Source: Ceraceosorus guamensis (Eukaryota; Basidiomycota; Exobasidiomycetes; Ceraceosorales; Ceraceosoraceae). Taken from it: DNA of 64,000 nucleotides. The stretch spans positions 1 to 64,000 of the forward strand of contig NW_020290001.1 of the NCBI RefSeq assembly GCF_003144195.1. Direction: 5' to 3'. Both the position numbers and the translations under genes were made by a program. Shown here one piece after another: positions 32,429-41,628 of the stretch (positions are counted from its first letter, which is position 1; every line of letters begins with the position of its first letter). The notes under the pieces are model-generated. The model saw nothing but the letters and a program-made list of their open reading frames with translations. It made no database searches and was not told the DNA's origin.

Positions 32429-34485
32429 TTACTGCATTGAGGTATCGCCGTTGGGTGCAGGGGCCGCAAAGGAGAAGCCGCCGGTAGGAGCAGCAGCGAC
32501 ATTGGACTGGAAGGCAAAGCTTCCTGTCTCATCCACTTGTGCAGGTGCCAAGCCTCCATCCTCATTCTCGTCCTCATCTGGGAAGTACTTGTCCATGATA
32601 AAGACTGCAAGTCATGTAGAGAGCCGCGTGAGCTAGCAGTCATGAAGGACACGCGCCGTAGAAGATACTCACAGCACTTTTTGTAAATCTCCAAATTCTC
32701 GTGGTGTTGAAGATTGTGAATGGTCACCATGCCACCGCACTCTTCAATGTAGAGTGCATACTGGTTGACCGCGCCGGCTCCGTTCGCAGTCTTGTCCTGC
32801 TCTCCGACCTTCAAAATGTTCTCCAAGCCATCCAAGGCAACTTGAATGATCTTGTTGTCGAGACTCTTCAGCAGGTCGCAAAGCGGCCTGATGCACCCTT
32901 GGGAGACCAAGTACCGAATCTGGGCAGGCTCTTGCAAGCCACCAGAGGTAGCGTTCGAGATCGCCCAGCACGCCTCCTTCTTGGTCTTGAAGTCAGCATG
33001 GACAAGGATCTGGATGAGAGGAGGAATAATGTTCGCATCGATGACGGCCTGGATCTGTTGGCTCGAGCCAGCGGTGATGTTGGAGATGGTCCAGCAAGCT
33101 TCCTTCTTGATGCCGTCCTTTGCACTGCTCAAGAGAGACAGCAGAGGAGGCAAAGCGCCGCTAGCAATGATGACCTGTGTCTGCATGTCGTCACCGGTGA
33201 CGATGTTGCCAACGGATCGTAGGGCGGGTGTCTGCACAGCGGTGGAAGAGTGGGTCAACAGATCCACTAGTCTGCGACACAGACCGGACTCGATGACAGC
33301 CTGAATCTTCTCATTCGCGCCGTCCGAGAGGTATGAGATGGCCCAGCATGCATCTATCAAGACTTCGTCGTCTTGAGAGTAGATGAGCTTCGTGAGGATG
33401 GTCAGGGCAGGAGAGACCTGTAGGTGTCCGAAAAGGTGAGAGGTGAAGTGAATGCCTTGCGGACACACGAGGCCTCGCACCATCTACTCACGAGTTGCCA
33501 GTCGGGCTGAGGGCTCTTGCCACGGCAGAAGTTGCTCAAGGTCCAGGTCGCATTGCGAAGCATGCTCATCTTGTGGTTCTCTTGCAGCAAGCTGAGCAAG
33601 GGAGCCATGGCACCCTGCTGCAAGACGTAGTCTCTGCAGCGAGGCGAGTCGCCTGCGATGTTACCAAGGGCCCAGACAGCTTGCTCGCGCACGTCCAAGA
33701 CGGTCGACGCCAACAACTCGATAAAGACGGGAACAGCTCCGTAGTCGATGACGACTTGCGTGTGTTGAGAGGTGCCCGATGCGATGTTTGTCAATGCCCA
33801 CGCCGCTTCGAACTGTGGTAGTGAGGTGAGTTGCTTAGCATGGCGCTCTGGCAATACGAGCATGATGAGAGCAGACTGACCGAAACCAGACTGTGAGGTG
33901 AGCGGAGGAACTCGACGAAGCGCGGCACGACGCCGCATGCGATCACACGTTCGATGGGCGGGTTCTTCTCTTTTGACAGGAGCTTTCTGAACTTCGTCGT
34001 CGAGTCCAGCTGCCTGTCCAGGTCTTCGGACATGACCCCCGCAATCATCTCAGGCAGTTGCTCCTCCAGCTGACGAAGTTGGAAAAGACGAGGGGAAAAC
34101 AATTTGGCGTTAGAGACTCGTGAATCGAAGCCTTTGCGCTTGCTAACACTAGCCAGCGCTCGGGTTAGGGCGACCTTGATATCACAATCGTCTGGCACAA
34201 CTTCTCCAAGCGCTTGCAAGCGCATAAATCCGTGCAGTTGGTACGGCGCAGCCCACTCACCTGTGCATCCGTAGCAGCGCCGACCACATCTTCCTCATCG
34301 GTCTCTCCTCCAGAAAGTGCAGAAGCGAGATTGAGATTTCGGCGCTTAGCCATGGACTCGTCCCTCTTTTGCTTGCGAATCTCGACTTGAGCCTCCTCGC
34401 GACGGCGACGGAGCTCATCGGTCTTGAATTGCGACTTGTTTTTGAACGCCTCTTGGCGGCGAGTCATATCTCTGAGCCCTGACAT
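32429..34485 (-). CDS. SRP1: Importin subunit alpha (karyopherin alpha)
   Basis: Adaptor that binds classical nuclear localisation signals and importin beta. Five exons (34261-34485, 33881-34069, 33492-33812, 32673-33417, 32429-32604) give 551 residues, normal for the family. The N-terminal importin-beta-binding region is rich in RRRREE/RKQKR, followed by an acidic GGETDEED linker. Armadillo repeats carry the invariant [75 protein letters not shown] and [14 protein letters not shown] Trp-Asn ladders. The C-terminus (ENLEIYKKC, then YFPDEDEN) matches the exportin-binding tail. Intron 2 uses a GTCAGT donor, weaker than the rest. Tail-to-tail with MRE11, head-to-head with RIB1. Confidence 0.95.
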
Positions 34486-34798
34486 GATGGCAGAGTGCTC
34501 AGGGGGGACGCTGAATGTGGTGCGCAGCAGGGAGGGGTGGAGATTGCGCCGTATCGATCCTATACCTGCAGATGCGGGCGTGGTGGATGATGGTGGTGAT
34601 AGTGGTGGAGAACTAAAGACCTGACTTTCAAAGGTCGAACCTGCTCACGGCTCTAACTTGTGATTGCCGTGGTGCGTACAGCACGTAACATACGCGCCAG
34701 GATGACGACGAGCACACCCACCGCGCGCCGCCGTCGTGCACCGATTTTTGCCGTTGATGATGCTGCTGCTCATGTGCGCCGTCGCGGCGAGCTTTGTT

Positions 34799-34833
34799 GG
34801 GCGCGCGCGCGCGCGTGTGCGTGTGTGTGTGTG
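34799..34833. repeat. Alternating (GC)n(GT)n dinucleotide run
   Basis: About 35 bp of almost pure alternating purine-pyrimidine sequence, first GC steps and then GT steps. Such runs favour left-handed DNA and are slippage-prone. Lies about 320 bp upstream of the importin alpha start. Confidence 0.85.
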
Positions 34834-34871
34834 TCTTTTGCGTCGCGGCGACAAACATGTCAGCTATAAAG

Positions 34872-34872
34872 A

Positions 34873-34910
<38 letters not shown>
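34872..34910. repeat. (CTG/CAG)n microsatellite
   Basis: About 12-13 uninterrupted CTG units directly after a GCTATAAAGAG segment. Non-coding as far as I can tell; the Cep57-like gene at 59.2 kb carries a similar tract in coding sequence. Confidence 0.85.
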
Positions 34911-35714
34911 ATGCTCGCTGATGCATGTTGCGTGCGCTTCTCGCACACCCACGCTCATCCGCGGGTGCGCGTACACCGCGACGAGTCTTGGAATATGGTG
35001 ATGGTGCGGCGTAAAAGATGGTCACGTGCCTGACGAGGCCTCACATTGAAGATGCTGATACAAAATTCTGATTCGTGCTTTGTTTGCGCATGCCGTCCTT
35101 AGGATCGTAGAGGTGCTCACAACCCGAAATCTCTTCAAGGGTATCGCATCACAACTCACATCACACGGAGGAGTCTGTCATCAGGGCTGTCTGAATCCAT
35201 GAGCGTCGTGAACCAGGCAACGGCGCAAAGCCGCGCCCGCGCCACCTAAACCACGTGGCCTTTCGCGTCTGACTGACGGTGGTGACGCTTTCACCGAACC
35301 GGCTGATCGGCCCATGCATGCGCGCGAGAGCCCCGCTCCTGCGCTGATAGCGTTTGTTTGGCCTTGTTGTAGCTCGAACCCGCTTAGGAAGCGCGTGCTA
35401 AACGAACTCGGCTTTTAGGAGCCGGCACGATGCACAGTGGACGATTACGGTGCAGAAGATGCGATCACCGCGCGAACTATACATCGCCAAGTCCGACATG
35501 AGCGCGGTAGCGGGGTCCATCGTCATCTCCGTTCTGGACCATGCTGCGTGTCCGCGCATCCTGTCCTTACCCACCACTCTCCAGGTCTGTACTACATTTC
35601 ATACAAGTCTCCGCGGGCGATAGGGCGAAGCTGAGGTCCCATTCAGCGCCGCGCTGTCCTGGAAATCGTCTGTGCTATATTTGAGCGCTGAGTATAAAGG
35701 ATAGGATCATCGCC

Positions 35715-38180
35715 ATGACTTTCTACACTGCGCAACCTCAGCACCTTTCCAGCTCGAGGCCAAGCTCAAACCCCGCCTCCTTCCACTCCTCTTCCCCTGC
35801 TACTTCAAGCGATCGCGCTCTGCTCGATATGCTCTCCACGCTTCCCGCCCCCGGTCAAGCTCCCGTGTCTCGCCATCAGCCCGCCTTTGGATCGCCATCT
35901 TTTCAAAATGCTCCCTTGGCGAATGACAAACGTCCACTGGCCACTCTGGCAGCTCTGAGACGTCCGCCAATAGATCCTATCATTCTCGCTGCTTCTCTGA
36001 GCAGCGGACCTCACGTCACCAGGCACCATTTCCACCATTCTTATGGAGCGCCTAGACAGAGTAAACAGATGTCAGTCTCGCAGCGCAAAGAAAGATTGCA
36101 AAATGCGCCATCCTCCGAATTGGCATCAACATCCGACTCCTCGACAGGTCGAAGCAAGCAACGAACAGCTTCGGTCAGCGGGAGCTATGCGAACTGCGAC
36201 CTGAACGACGAAGCGCTCGAGAATTTGGAAGCGGATGCATTGCGAGCTGAGAGCGAGATCGCAGAGCTGGTCAGTAGCACCTCGCTCGTGCCGGCTGTGA
36301 CGGATGAAGAGCAGGCCTACTACGCATCGAGGCAAGCACCTCGAAGCCAACGATTACGATTAGAAGCGGATGCCTCTGCAAAAGCTGCAAAGCAGAGCGC
36401 CACTGCCAATTCACCCTCATTGCAGCCGGCGCGTGGCGATCGGCCTCCAGCTTTAGCAGAGGCTCAGTCCCTTCATGCCCAGAGCTCAAAAGCTCTCACT
36501 GATGATCCGGATGTTCGGCCATCGCCAGCTGCTCCAATGGCGAGCACTTCCCAGCCAAGCAAAGCAGCGGCGCAGCTATCAGAGGCTCTGCACTCTCGCC
36601 AACAGCTCATCTCGTCCGCTCCGTCCACACCTCTCCATTTGGGCAGCCTGCCGTCCGCAGGTCCGCAGCTAGGCATGCCGGTCGGCCAGTCCACCCCGAT
36701 GTCGCTGGCGGGCTTGTCTTCCATCGTCAGACCCCCTCCTCTGCACGTGCGATGCTATGCTCGCACCCGGATCCCAACCCCGCACGGCGAAGCTTTTTGC
36801 CATCTCTACCGCAACAATCACGATGGCAAGGAGCACCTCGCGCTCGTGATTGATCCCGCTCAGAATTCGGAAGAGACGATGGCTCACATTGCTGATGGGC
36901 CGACGGGAGAAGATGCGGCTGCTTCATCTCGACACCTTCGCAGCGCTACGCTCGACGAGATGTGGAGCTCCGAAGAGACGGAGATGGAAAGGATTGTGAG
37001 AGGAGCCTATGTTGGTAGACTGGGTCCTTCTTTTCAGCAGGCTAGTGTGGGTCGGGACGCTAGGCTAGGAAGACGTGCGGACGCGGTAGCTGCCCGCACC
37101 GAAGATGAGACGGCTCCACTCGTGCGCATACACAGCGAATGCTACACGGGCGAGACGATTGGCTCTCAACGTTGCGATTGCGGAGAGCAACTCGACGAAG
37201 CGATTCGACTCATCCATGCTACAGGTACGGCAAATAGACCAGCTCGAGGGGTGATCGTGTATCTGCGCCAAGAAGGCAGAGGTATAGGTCTCCTTGACAA
37301 GCTTATGGCGTACAATTTGCAAGATATGGGCCACGATACTGTATCCGCCAATGTGCTGTTAGGGCACTTGCCCGATGCGAGGAAGTACGACATTGCAGCT
37401 GCCATTCTGCGCGACCTGGGTGTTGAAGATTGCCGGCTGCTGACGAATAATCCAGATAAGATGGAAGCTCTGGAAAGAGAGGGTGTTCGGGTGTCTGAAA
37501 GGGTGGCCATGGTACCTCGTGCTTGGAGACAAGAGATCGGAGCCAAGCATCGGCGTAGAAGAGCAGCTAGGCGCAGAGAACATTCGACGAGAAGCAAGAC
37601 CTTGAAGAAGAAGGCTAGTGCTGTGCCGATGGATTCGAGCGTGCTTTCACAAGCACCGATGGAGAGCAGCAAGGGCTCTCCGCGTGTGAATGCGGACTTT
37701 TCTCATTCGGATTCGAGCAGGGAGAGCGAGTGGGATGAAGAAAGCGACGATGGACTGGAGGAAGAGTACGTGGACCACGTGCTCAGGAGGAGCGGAGCTA
37801 CGATGTTGGGAGCGAGCATCACTCGAGGTCCAGAGTTGGAAAGGTACTTGCGGACAAAGGTGGAGAGGATGGGCCATCTGCTCGACTTGCCATCCAATGG
37901 CGAAGGTGCTTCGACATCCGCTTTTTCCGGTATCCGACACCCCCTGGCTGAAAGCGCTGAACCTCGAGAGGACGAGAACGCAGAGGCGGGAGATGCAGAG
38001 GTCAGAACGGATCCAGAGAGCTTGTTGGATGAAAAGGACCTGCAGCATGCTTTGGCTGCTGCGAGCACACAAGCGGCAGAGCAGACCGCGAGAGCGGATC
38101 AGCGCGGGCACGAACAATCGCACGCAGCACAAGAAGACGATGCGGAGGAGGGAGAGACTGTACTTGTCAAGCGTAACTAG
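35715..38180 (+). CDS. RIB1: GTP cyclohydrolase II with long N- and C-terminal extensions
   Basis: First enzyme of riboflavin synthesis: opens GTP to 2,5-diamino-6-ribosylamino-4-pyrimidinone 5'-phosphate, formate and pyrophosphate. Single exon, 821 residues. The catalytic domain (about 345-605) is typical: [21 protein letters not shown] at its start, the zinc site C476-x10-C-x-C in the stretch [45 protein letters not shown] and [13 protein letters not shown]. Family members are usually 200-400 residues, so about 340 N-terminal Ser/Ala/Gln-rich and 215 C-terminal basic-then-acidic residues are extra. An insert of about 90 residues also lies between the GEAFCHLY strand and the zinc site. Only one Met precedes the low-complexity head, so the start is plausible but a downstream start cannot be excluded. 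Confidence 0.93.
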   Translation: MTFYTAQPQHLSSSRPSSNPASFHSSSPATSSDRALLDMLSTLPAPGQAPVSRHQPAFGSPSFQNAPLANDKRPLATLAALRRPPIDPIILAASLSSGPHVTRHHFHHSYGAPRQSKQMSVSQRKERLQNAPSSELASTSDSSTGRSKQRTASVSGSYANCDLNDEALENLEADALRAESEIAELVSSTSLVPAVTDEEQAYYASRQAPRSQRLRLEADASAKAAKQSATANSPSLQPARGDRPPALAEAQSLHAQSSKALTDDPDVRPSPAAPMASTSQPSKAAAQLSEALHSRQQLISSAPSTPLHLGSLPSAGPQLGMPVGQSTPMSLAGLSSIVRPPPLHVRCYARTRIPTPHGEAFCHLYRNNHDGKEHLALVIDPAQNSEETMAHIADGPTGEDAAASSRHLRSATLDEMWSSEETEMERIVRGAYVGRLGPSFQQASVGRDARLGRRADAVAARTEDETAPLVRIHSECYTGETIGSQRCDCGEQLDEAIRLIHATGTANRPARGVIVYLRQEGRGIGLLDKLMAYNLQDMGHDTVSANVLLGHLPDARKYDIAAAILRDLGVEDCRLLTNNPDKMEALEREGVRVSERVAMVPRAWRQEIGAKHRRRRAARRREHSTRSKTLKKKASAVPMDSSVLSQAPMESSKGSPRVNADFSHSDSSRESEWDEESDDGLEEEYVDHVLRRSGATMLGASITRGPELERYLRTKVERMGHLLDLPSNGEGASTSAFSGIRHPLAESAEPREDENAEAGDAEVRTDPESLLDEKDLQHALAAASTQAAEQTARADQRGHEQSHAAQEDDAEEGETVLVKRN

Positions 38181-38571
38181 ATCGGAATAGCATTCATTGT
38201 GCCGCTTATCTTGTGCGCAGCTGGGCGCTTTGTCTACGGGAGAGATGCTAGAGTAGAGAAGAGCGAGAAACTTAGGTAGAGCGGTGCGTAGATGGCTCCA
38301 AGCGCGCGGATGCGCGCTTCTTGGCTGGCGCCGACTCGCTCGTCAGGTCCGGGTGGACCTAGCACATACGAATCACTGCTGGCATGCTCAAACGCTCGTG
38401 TATGGCTTTCAAAGTGGACATTGGGATGACCGGCGCGAGTATCTTGGAGTTGTACGACATGATTGCCGCTGATTCAGCGTACTCTTGGTGGATGTGTGAT
38501 TCGTCGTAGCGTGGAGACTGAATTGCGGTTTGCTGAGGGATCATCACTTTGCGAGAGCTTGGACGATCTTC
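38181..38571. other. Convergent spacer between RIB1 and DUF7918-like 3
   Basis: 390 bp between two 3' ends; no gene or repeat seen. Confidence 0.45.
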
Positions 38572-39712
38572 TTAGTCGTCGTCCTTGGTGAGATCGACGT
38601 ACTCCTTTCTAGGACGCTTAGTGGGGTCGCTGGTGGACGCTCCAGCACTTTCGCGCTTGACATGTTCGCGCGATCCTCCCAAGCCCTGGCTTTCTTGTTT
38701 GAGAGCGGCAAGCTGTGCTTGCAGGTTTTGCTTTTCCTGTGGGAGCAGAATATCGAGGTCAGTGTCGCGAAAAGCGTGCAAGCAAATCTTTGCACCCGTC
38801 GCGAAAACCGCGCACATCTTTGCACCTACTCACCTCTTCGATCTGCTCCTGGCGAGACTTTTGCTGCGACACCAACACGCGTGCGCTCAGATGCTGTCCG
38901 AGATCACGCTGCGCACTCATCGTGGTACTCACCTGCGTACGAGGCTCAGTCTCGCTTCCGTTTTCAGTGCGCTCATCGCCGGTGTCAGCAGTCAAGCCGT
39001 CCTGGCCTCGTCTTTCTATGATGAGGTCTTCGAGCAGGTATTGCCACTTCATCATGACTTTTGGGCGCGAAGAGTCCGGCTTGATGTCCACAAAATTCTG
39101 TTGAGCCTTGTGTGGAACGATTTGGTCAGCAGACACGAGCGCTGGCTTGATGGATTTCTCTGCAGGTTTCATGCCGCTGGCGGAAAGGGGTTCTGCATTG
39201 ACGCGAGGGCGCCGTTTGCTAGAGGTGTAGCCTGTGATCGGGCTCAGGATGAGAGCGATGGTGCTAGCATCTGGCGGTAGCTCTTTTGCTTGGCTGGTTT
39301 CGTCGCCGTCTGAGAAGCGAGCCGTAGTGCTGGGTGTCAGTAAAGGGTGGGGGTCCGAGGAATCACCGCCTTACGTACCCTCTCTGCGCGCCATGCGAGC
39401 CCAGCGAAAGAGGCGTACACCTCGAGTAGTGATGAAGCCCTCGTGCTTCAAAGGTTTGTCCTTGGGCATCAGCGCAGGGTCGCGAATCATCGACGCGGCG
39501 AATTGACCATCGACCATTGCAGTGGCCGTGTAGCAGCGATCCGTGTGCTTGTAGTAGTAGTGGATGGCAAAGTTGGCACCGTGCGTGTAAGGTATTTCGC
39601 AAGTAGCGACGAACGTGTTGGTGGCGGGTTGGAAGTTGATCCTCACGTTGGATTCCTTGACAGGTTTGCCATCCACGACGATGACAGCGTAGTGATCCGA
39701 GACTCGCATCAT
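38572..39712 (-). CDS. DUF7918-like protein, paralogue 3 (dispersed copy)
   Basis: Four exons (39379-39712, 38933-39309, 38834-38863, 38572-38736) give 301 residues. The N-terminal domain has VIVVDGKPVKESNVRI, EIPYTHGANFAIHYY and RLFRWARMARRE; then IKPALVSAD and RPKVMMKWQYLLEDLIIERR. A 30-nt exon (QKSRQEQIEE) precedes the final coiled-coil exon, at the same place as the 24- and 33-nt exons of paralogues 1 and 2. One extra intron splits the front part. LKQE (259-262) and VKRE (273-276) occupy the same offsets in the last exon as in the other copies, and the protein ends KEYVDLTKDDD. The Met at 39712 is followed by a second Met at 39709; either could start. Function unknown. Confidence 0.85.
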
Positions 39713-39787
39713 GGCGACGTGAAGGGCGGGGGCGGAACGATGCAGGCACGAGTACGGTCGCGGGGACTGGTGACGGCTGTGGGAAGG

Positions 39788-39870
39788 TGCGCGCTACTGG
39801 GTGAAGGTGTCACCCTGCGCGCTACTCGATGAGGTGTCACTCTGCGCGCTACTCGGTGAAGGTGTCACTC
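39788..39870. repeat. Three-unit tandem repeat, period about 28 bp
   Basis: Three head-to-tail copies of a unit reading TGCGCGCTACTCGGTGAAGG and on to GTGTCAC, with a few substitutions and a small length change in the middle copy. About 75 bp upstream of the DUF7918-like 3 start codon. Confidence 0.85.
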
Positions 39871-39930
39871 TGCGCGAGTGTCAGTAACGGCATGCGTGAC
39901 AGCTAAGGAGCTACCAGCATCGTAGAGTAG

Positions 39931-40115
39931 GAATCGTGAATCTCGCGCAGTGGATGCGAGTGAATCGTGAATCTCGCGCAGTGGATGCGAGTGAATCGTG
40001 AATCTCGCGCAGTGGATGCGAGTGAAATCGTGAATGTCGGGCAGTGGATGCGAGTGAAATCGTGAATGTCGCGCAGTGGATGCGAATTAGATCGTGAACT
40101 CCGGGCAGTGGATGC
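39931..40115. repeat. Six-unit minisatellite, period 31-32 bp
   Basis: Units read GAATCGTGAATCTCGCGCAG then TGGATGCGAGT. The first three are nearly identical; units four to six gain one base and collect substitutions, so the array decays in one direction. The core GAATCGTGAA is also the word found singly in other spacers of this window. Confidence 0.9.
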
Positions 40116-40613
40116 TCGCATAGCATCCATCAAGTCGGATGGGTGGTATTCACAATCGAGCAGAGCCAAAAGGTGCGAGACGCGCGCGCGCAGCAGCAGC
40201 CTCGCTTTCGTCCATCATGTCGCGCGTTGACCGCGGTGCTCATTCGCATTCGTGGTGCGATCGAGGCTCGATCGAGATTTGTGATCCAGCTGTTGGGATC
40301 GAAGCAACAAATGTGATTGTTCAAGTGATGAGCCGAATCTTGTCGTGCACGCGCCCGCGCACGAACGAACGGCGCCAACAATCGTGAATTTGATTAGCAT
40401 CTCTCGTCAAAATGTGAATGAACCACGACGCGCGTGCGTTGCGCGTACGCAGCCCATCACGTGAATCGCGCAGGCGGCACCCACGCGCGACTGAATCCAT
40501 CATCATCCTTTGTCCACGCGCGCTGGCAATCCGAAAAAGAAGGATTCGTTCGAAAACATTTTGCAGGGAAGGGTTCATACACGGCAATGAAATGATAGAA
40601 CTACATAATCCGA

Positions 40614-40727
40614 GGCCGCTTGGCGCAATGGTAGCGCGTCTGACTACGATTTGGTTCTTGGGCTTGTACGAGCATGAGACAGAAAGTCGTCATCAGGAGG
40701 TCGCAGGTTCGACCCCTGCAGTGGTCA
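40614..40727 (+). tRNA. tRNA-Arg (anticodon ACG) with a 42-nt intron
   Basis: Full cloverleaf by hand. Acceptor GGCCGCT (40614-40620) pairs with AGTGGTC (40720-40726), with two G-U pairs. D stem GCGC/GCGC (40623-40626 and 40634-40637). Anticodon stem TCTGA (40639-40643) with TCAGG (40693-40697). Loop CTACGA with anticodon ACG at 40646-40648. The intron is 40650-40691, one base 3' of the anticodon as is standard, and it contains a CGT able to pair with the anticodon. T arm GCAGG-TTCGACC-CCTGC (40703-40719). Discriminator A at 40727. The A box (TGGCGCAATGGT) and B box (GGTTCGACCCC) are intact. No CCA is encoded, as in eukaryotes. Confidence 0.93.
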
Positions 40728-40729
40728 AC

Positions 40730-40735
40730 TTTTTT
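40730..40735 (+). terminator. RNA polymerase III oligo-T terminator of the tRNA gene
   Basis: Six T residues start three bases after the discriminator base, the usual Pol III stop. Confidence 0.85.
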
Positions 40736-40768
40736 GATGTTTTGATGCTCCTTTGGAGGTCCTGAATG

Positions 40769-40846
40769 GATCCTGAATGGATGGGAATATAAGCAAGACT
40801 GTTCAGAGATCCTGAATGGATGGGAATATAAGCAAGATTGTTCAGA
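40769..40846. repeat. Two-unit direct repeat, period 39 bp
   Basis: Two adjacent copies of a 39-bp unit starting GATCCTGAATGGATGGGAAT differ by one base (C/T). The near-identity indicates a recent duplication. Confidence 0.9.
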
Positions 40847-40860
40847 GTTGGTGGAAGAAA

Positions 40861-40950
40861 AGGTTGTGGAATGGATGGAAGAAAGTTCAGAAGTGATCGA
40901 GAGAAAGGTTGCGGAATGGATGGAAGAAAGTGCAGAAGTGATCGAAAGAA
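40861..40950. repeat. Two-unit direct repeat, period 45 bp
   Basis: Two adjacent 45-bp copies starting AGGTTG(T/C)GGAATGGATGGA differ at about three positions. Shares the GAATGGATGG core with the 39-bp repeat just upstream, so both probably grew from one seed. Confidence 0.88.
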
Positions 40951-41628
40951 AGCTTGCGCGCGTCGAGTAGCCGCCCGCGTGATGGCGCAGAAGTGTAACT
41001 AACTATACCGCCGCCGTTGACAGCGTTCTGGCGTGCGCGCGGAGCGTTATCTGCTCGATGCTCCCTCATGACCATCTCTGCGCGAACGCTTGCTGCTTGC
41101 TTGCAGCTACATGCAGCTACATGATAGATAGCTCCTCCTGATGCGGACGTGAGCCGTGCGTGGTCTTTGACTTCTGTTCTTCTCGACCCCCGCAATTCGC
41201 TCACGCTCGCAGATCCTGACGACGTCTCGACCTTGACATTGCGCACCGGAGCCGCACGAAAAGTAAACGTGAAACGCAAACGCGAAAGGCGGACCAGGCA
41301 GCTATAGCTGTACCTACCGGTAGCGCCGAGAGGACCACTCAAGGGCTCGCTCGCACTGGCGCCATCTAGAAGTATTCCGCACACGTCAGGACGTTGGAAA
41401 GCCATTCATTGCAGTCGTAATATCACGTGTATCGATGCGTTGCCGAAATCGCCGAAATGGGTGCGGACAGGAGGAGAGTAGCAGAGACGAAGCATTGCAA
41501 GGTATAAAAAGGTGGCTAGTGATGCGGCGAGGGATGGATGGATCAAAGAGGATGGCAGTAGGGGGGCCAGGTGAAAAATAAGGAAAGAGATGCGAGATGC
41601 GACACCAACATTTGGCCAGCGATCTACG

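Larger units (their letters stand above)
34486..35714. promoter_or_regulatory. Shared upstream region of importin alpha and RIB1, with microsatellites
   Basis: 1.23 kb between divergent genes. It contains a GC-then-GT dinucleotide run, a CTG trinucleotide run, and a GTATAAAGG TATA-like box at about 35691-35699, roughly 20 bp before the RIB1 ATG. No supportable reading frame apart from low-complexity ones through the repeats. Confidence 0.5.
39713..40613. other. Repeat-rich spacer upstream of DUF7918-like 3 and the tRNA
   Basis: 900 bp with two short tandem arrays (listed separately) and no gene. The stretch after the arrays (40140-40610) is rich in CGCGCG words. Confidence 0.5.
40728..41628. 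other. Spacer downstream of the tRNA, 3' side of the kinase gene
   Basis: 900 bp. The first 220 bp are two short tandem duplications (listed separately). The rest has no reading frame I can support. The kinase stop codon is at 41629, so its 3' UTR lies in the right-hand part. Confidence 0.45.

Noticed and set aside
35355-35425. Possible tRNA on the minus strand (a GGGTTCGAGC B-box-like word)
   Set aside because: No T-stem pairing and no acceptor stem could be built.
39931-40115. CRISPR-like array of regular units
   Set aside because: The units are head-to-tail without unique spacers, and the host is a eukaryote; this is a minisatellite.
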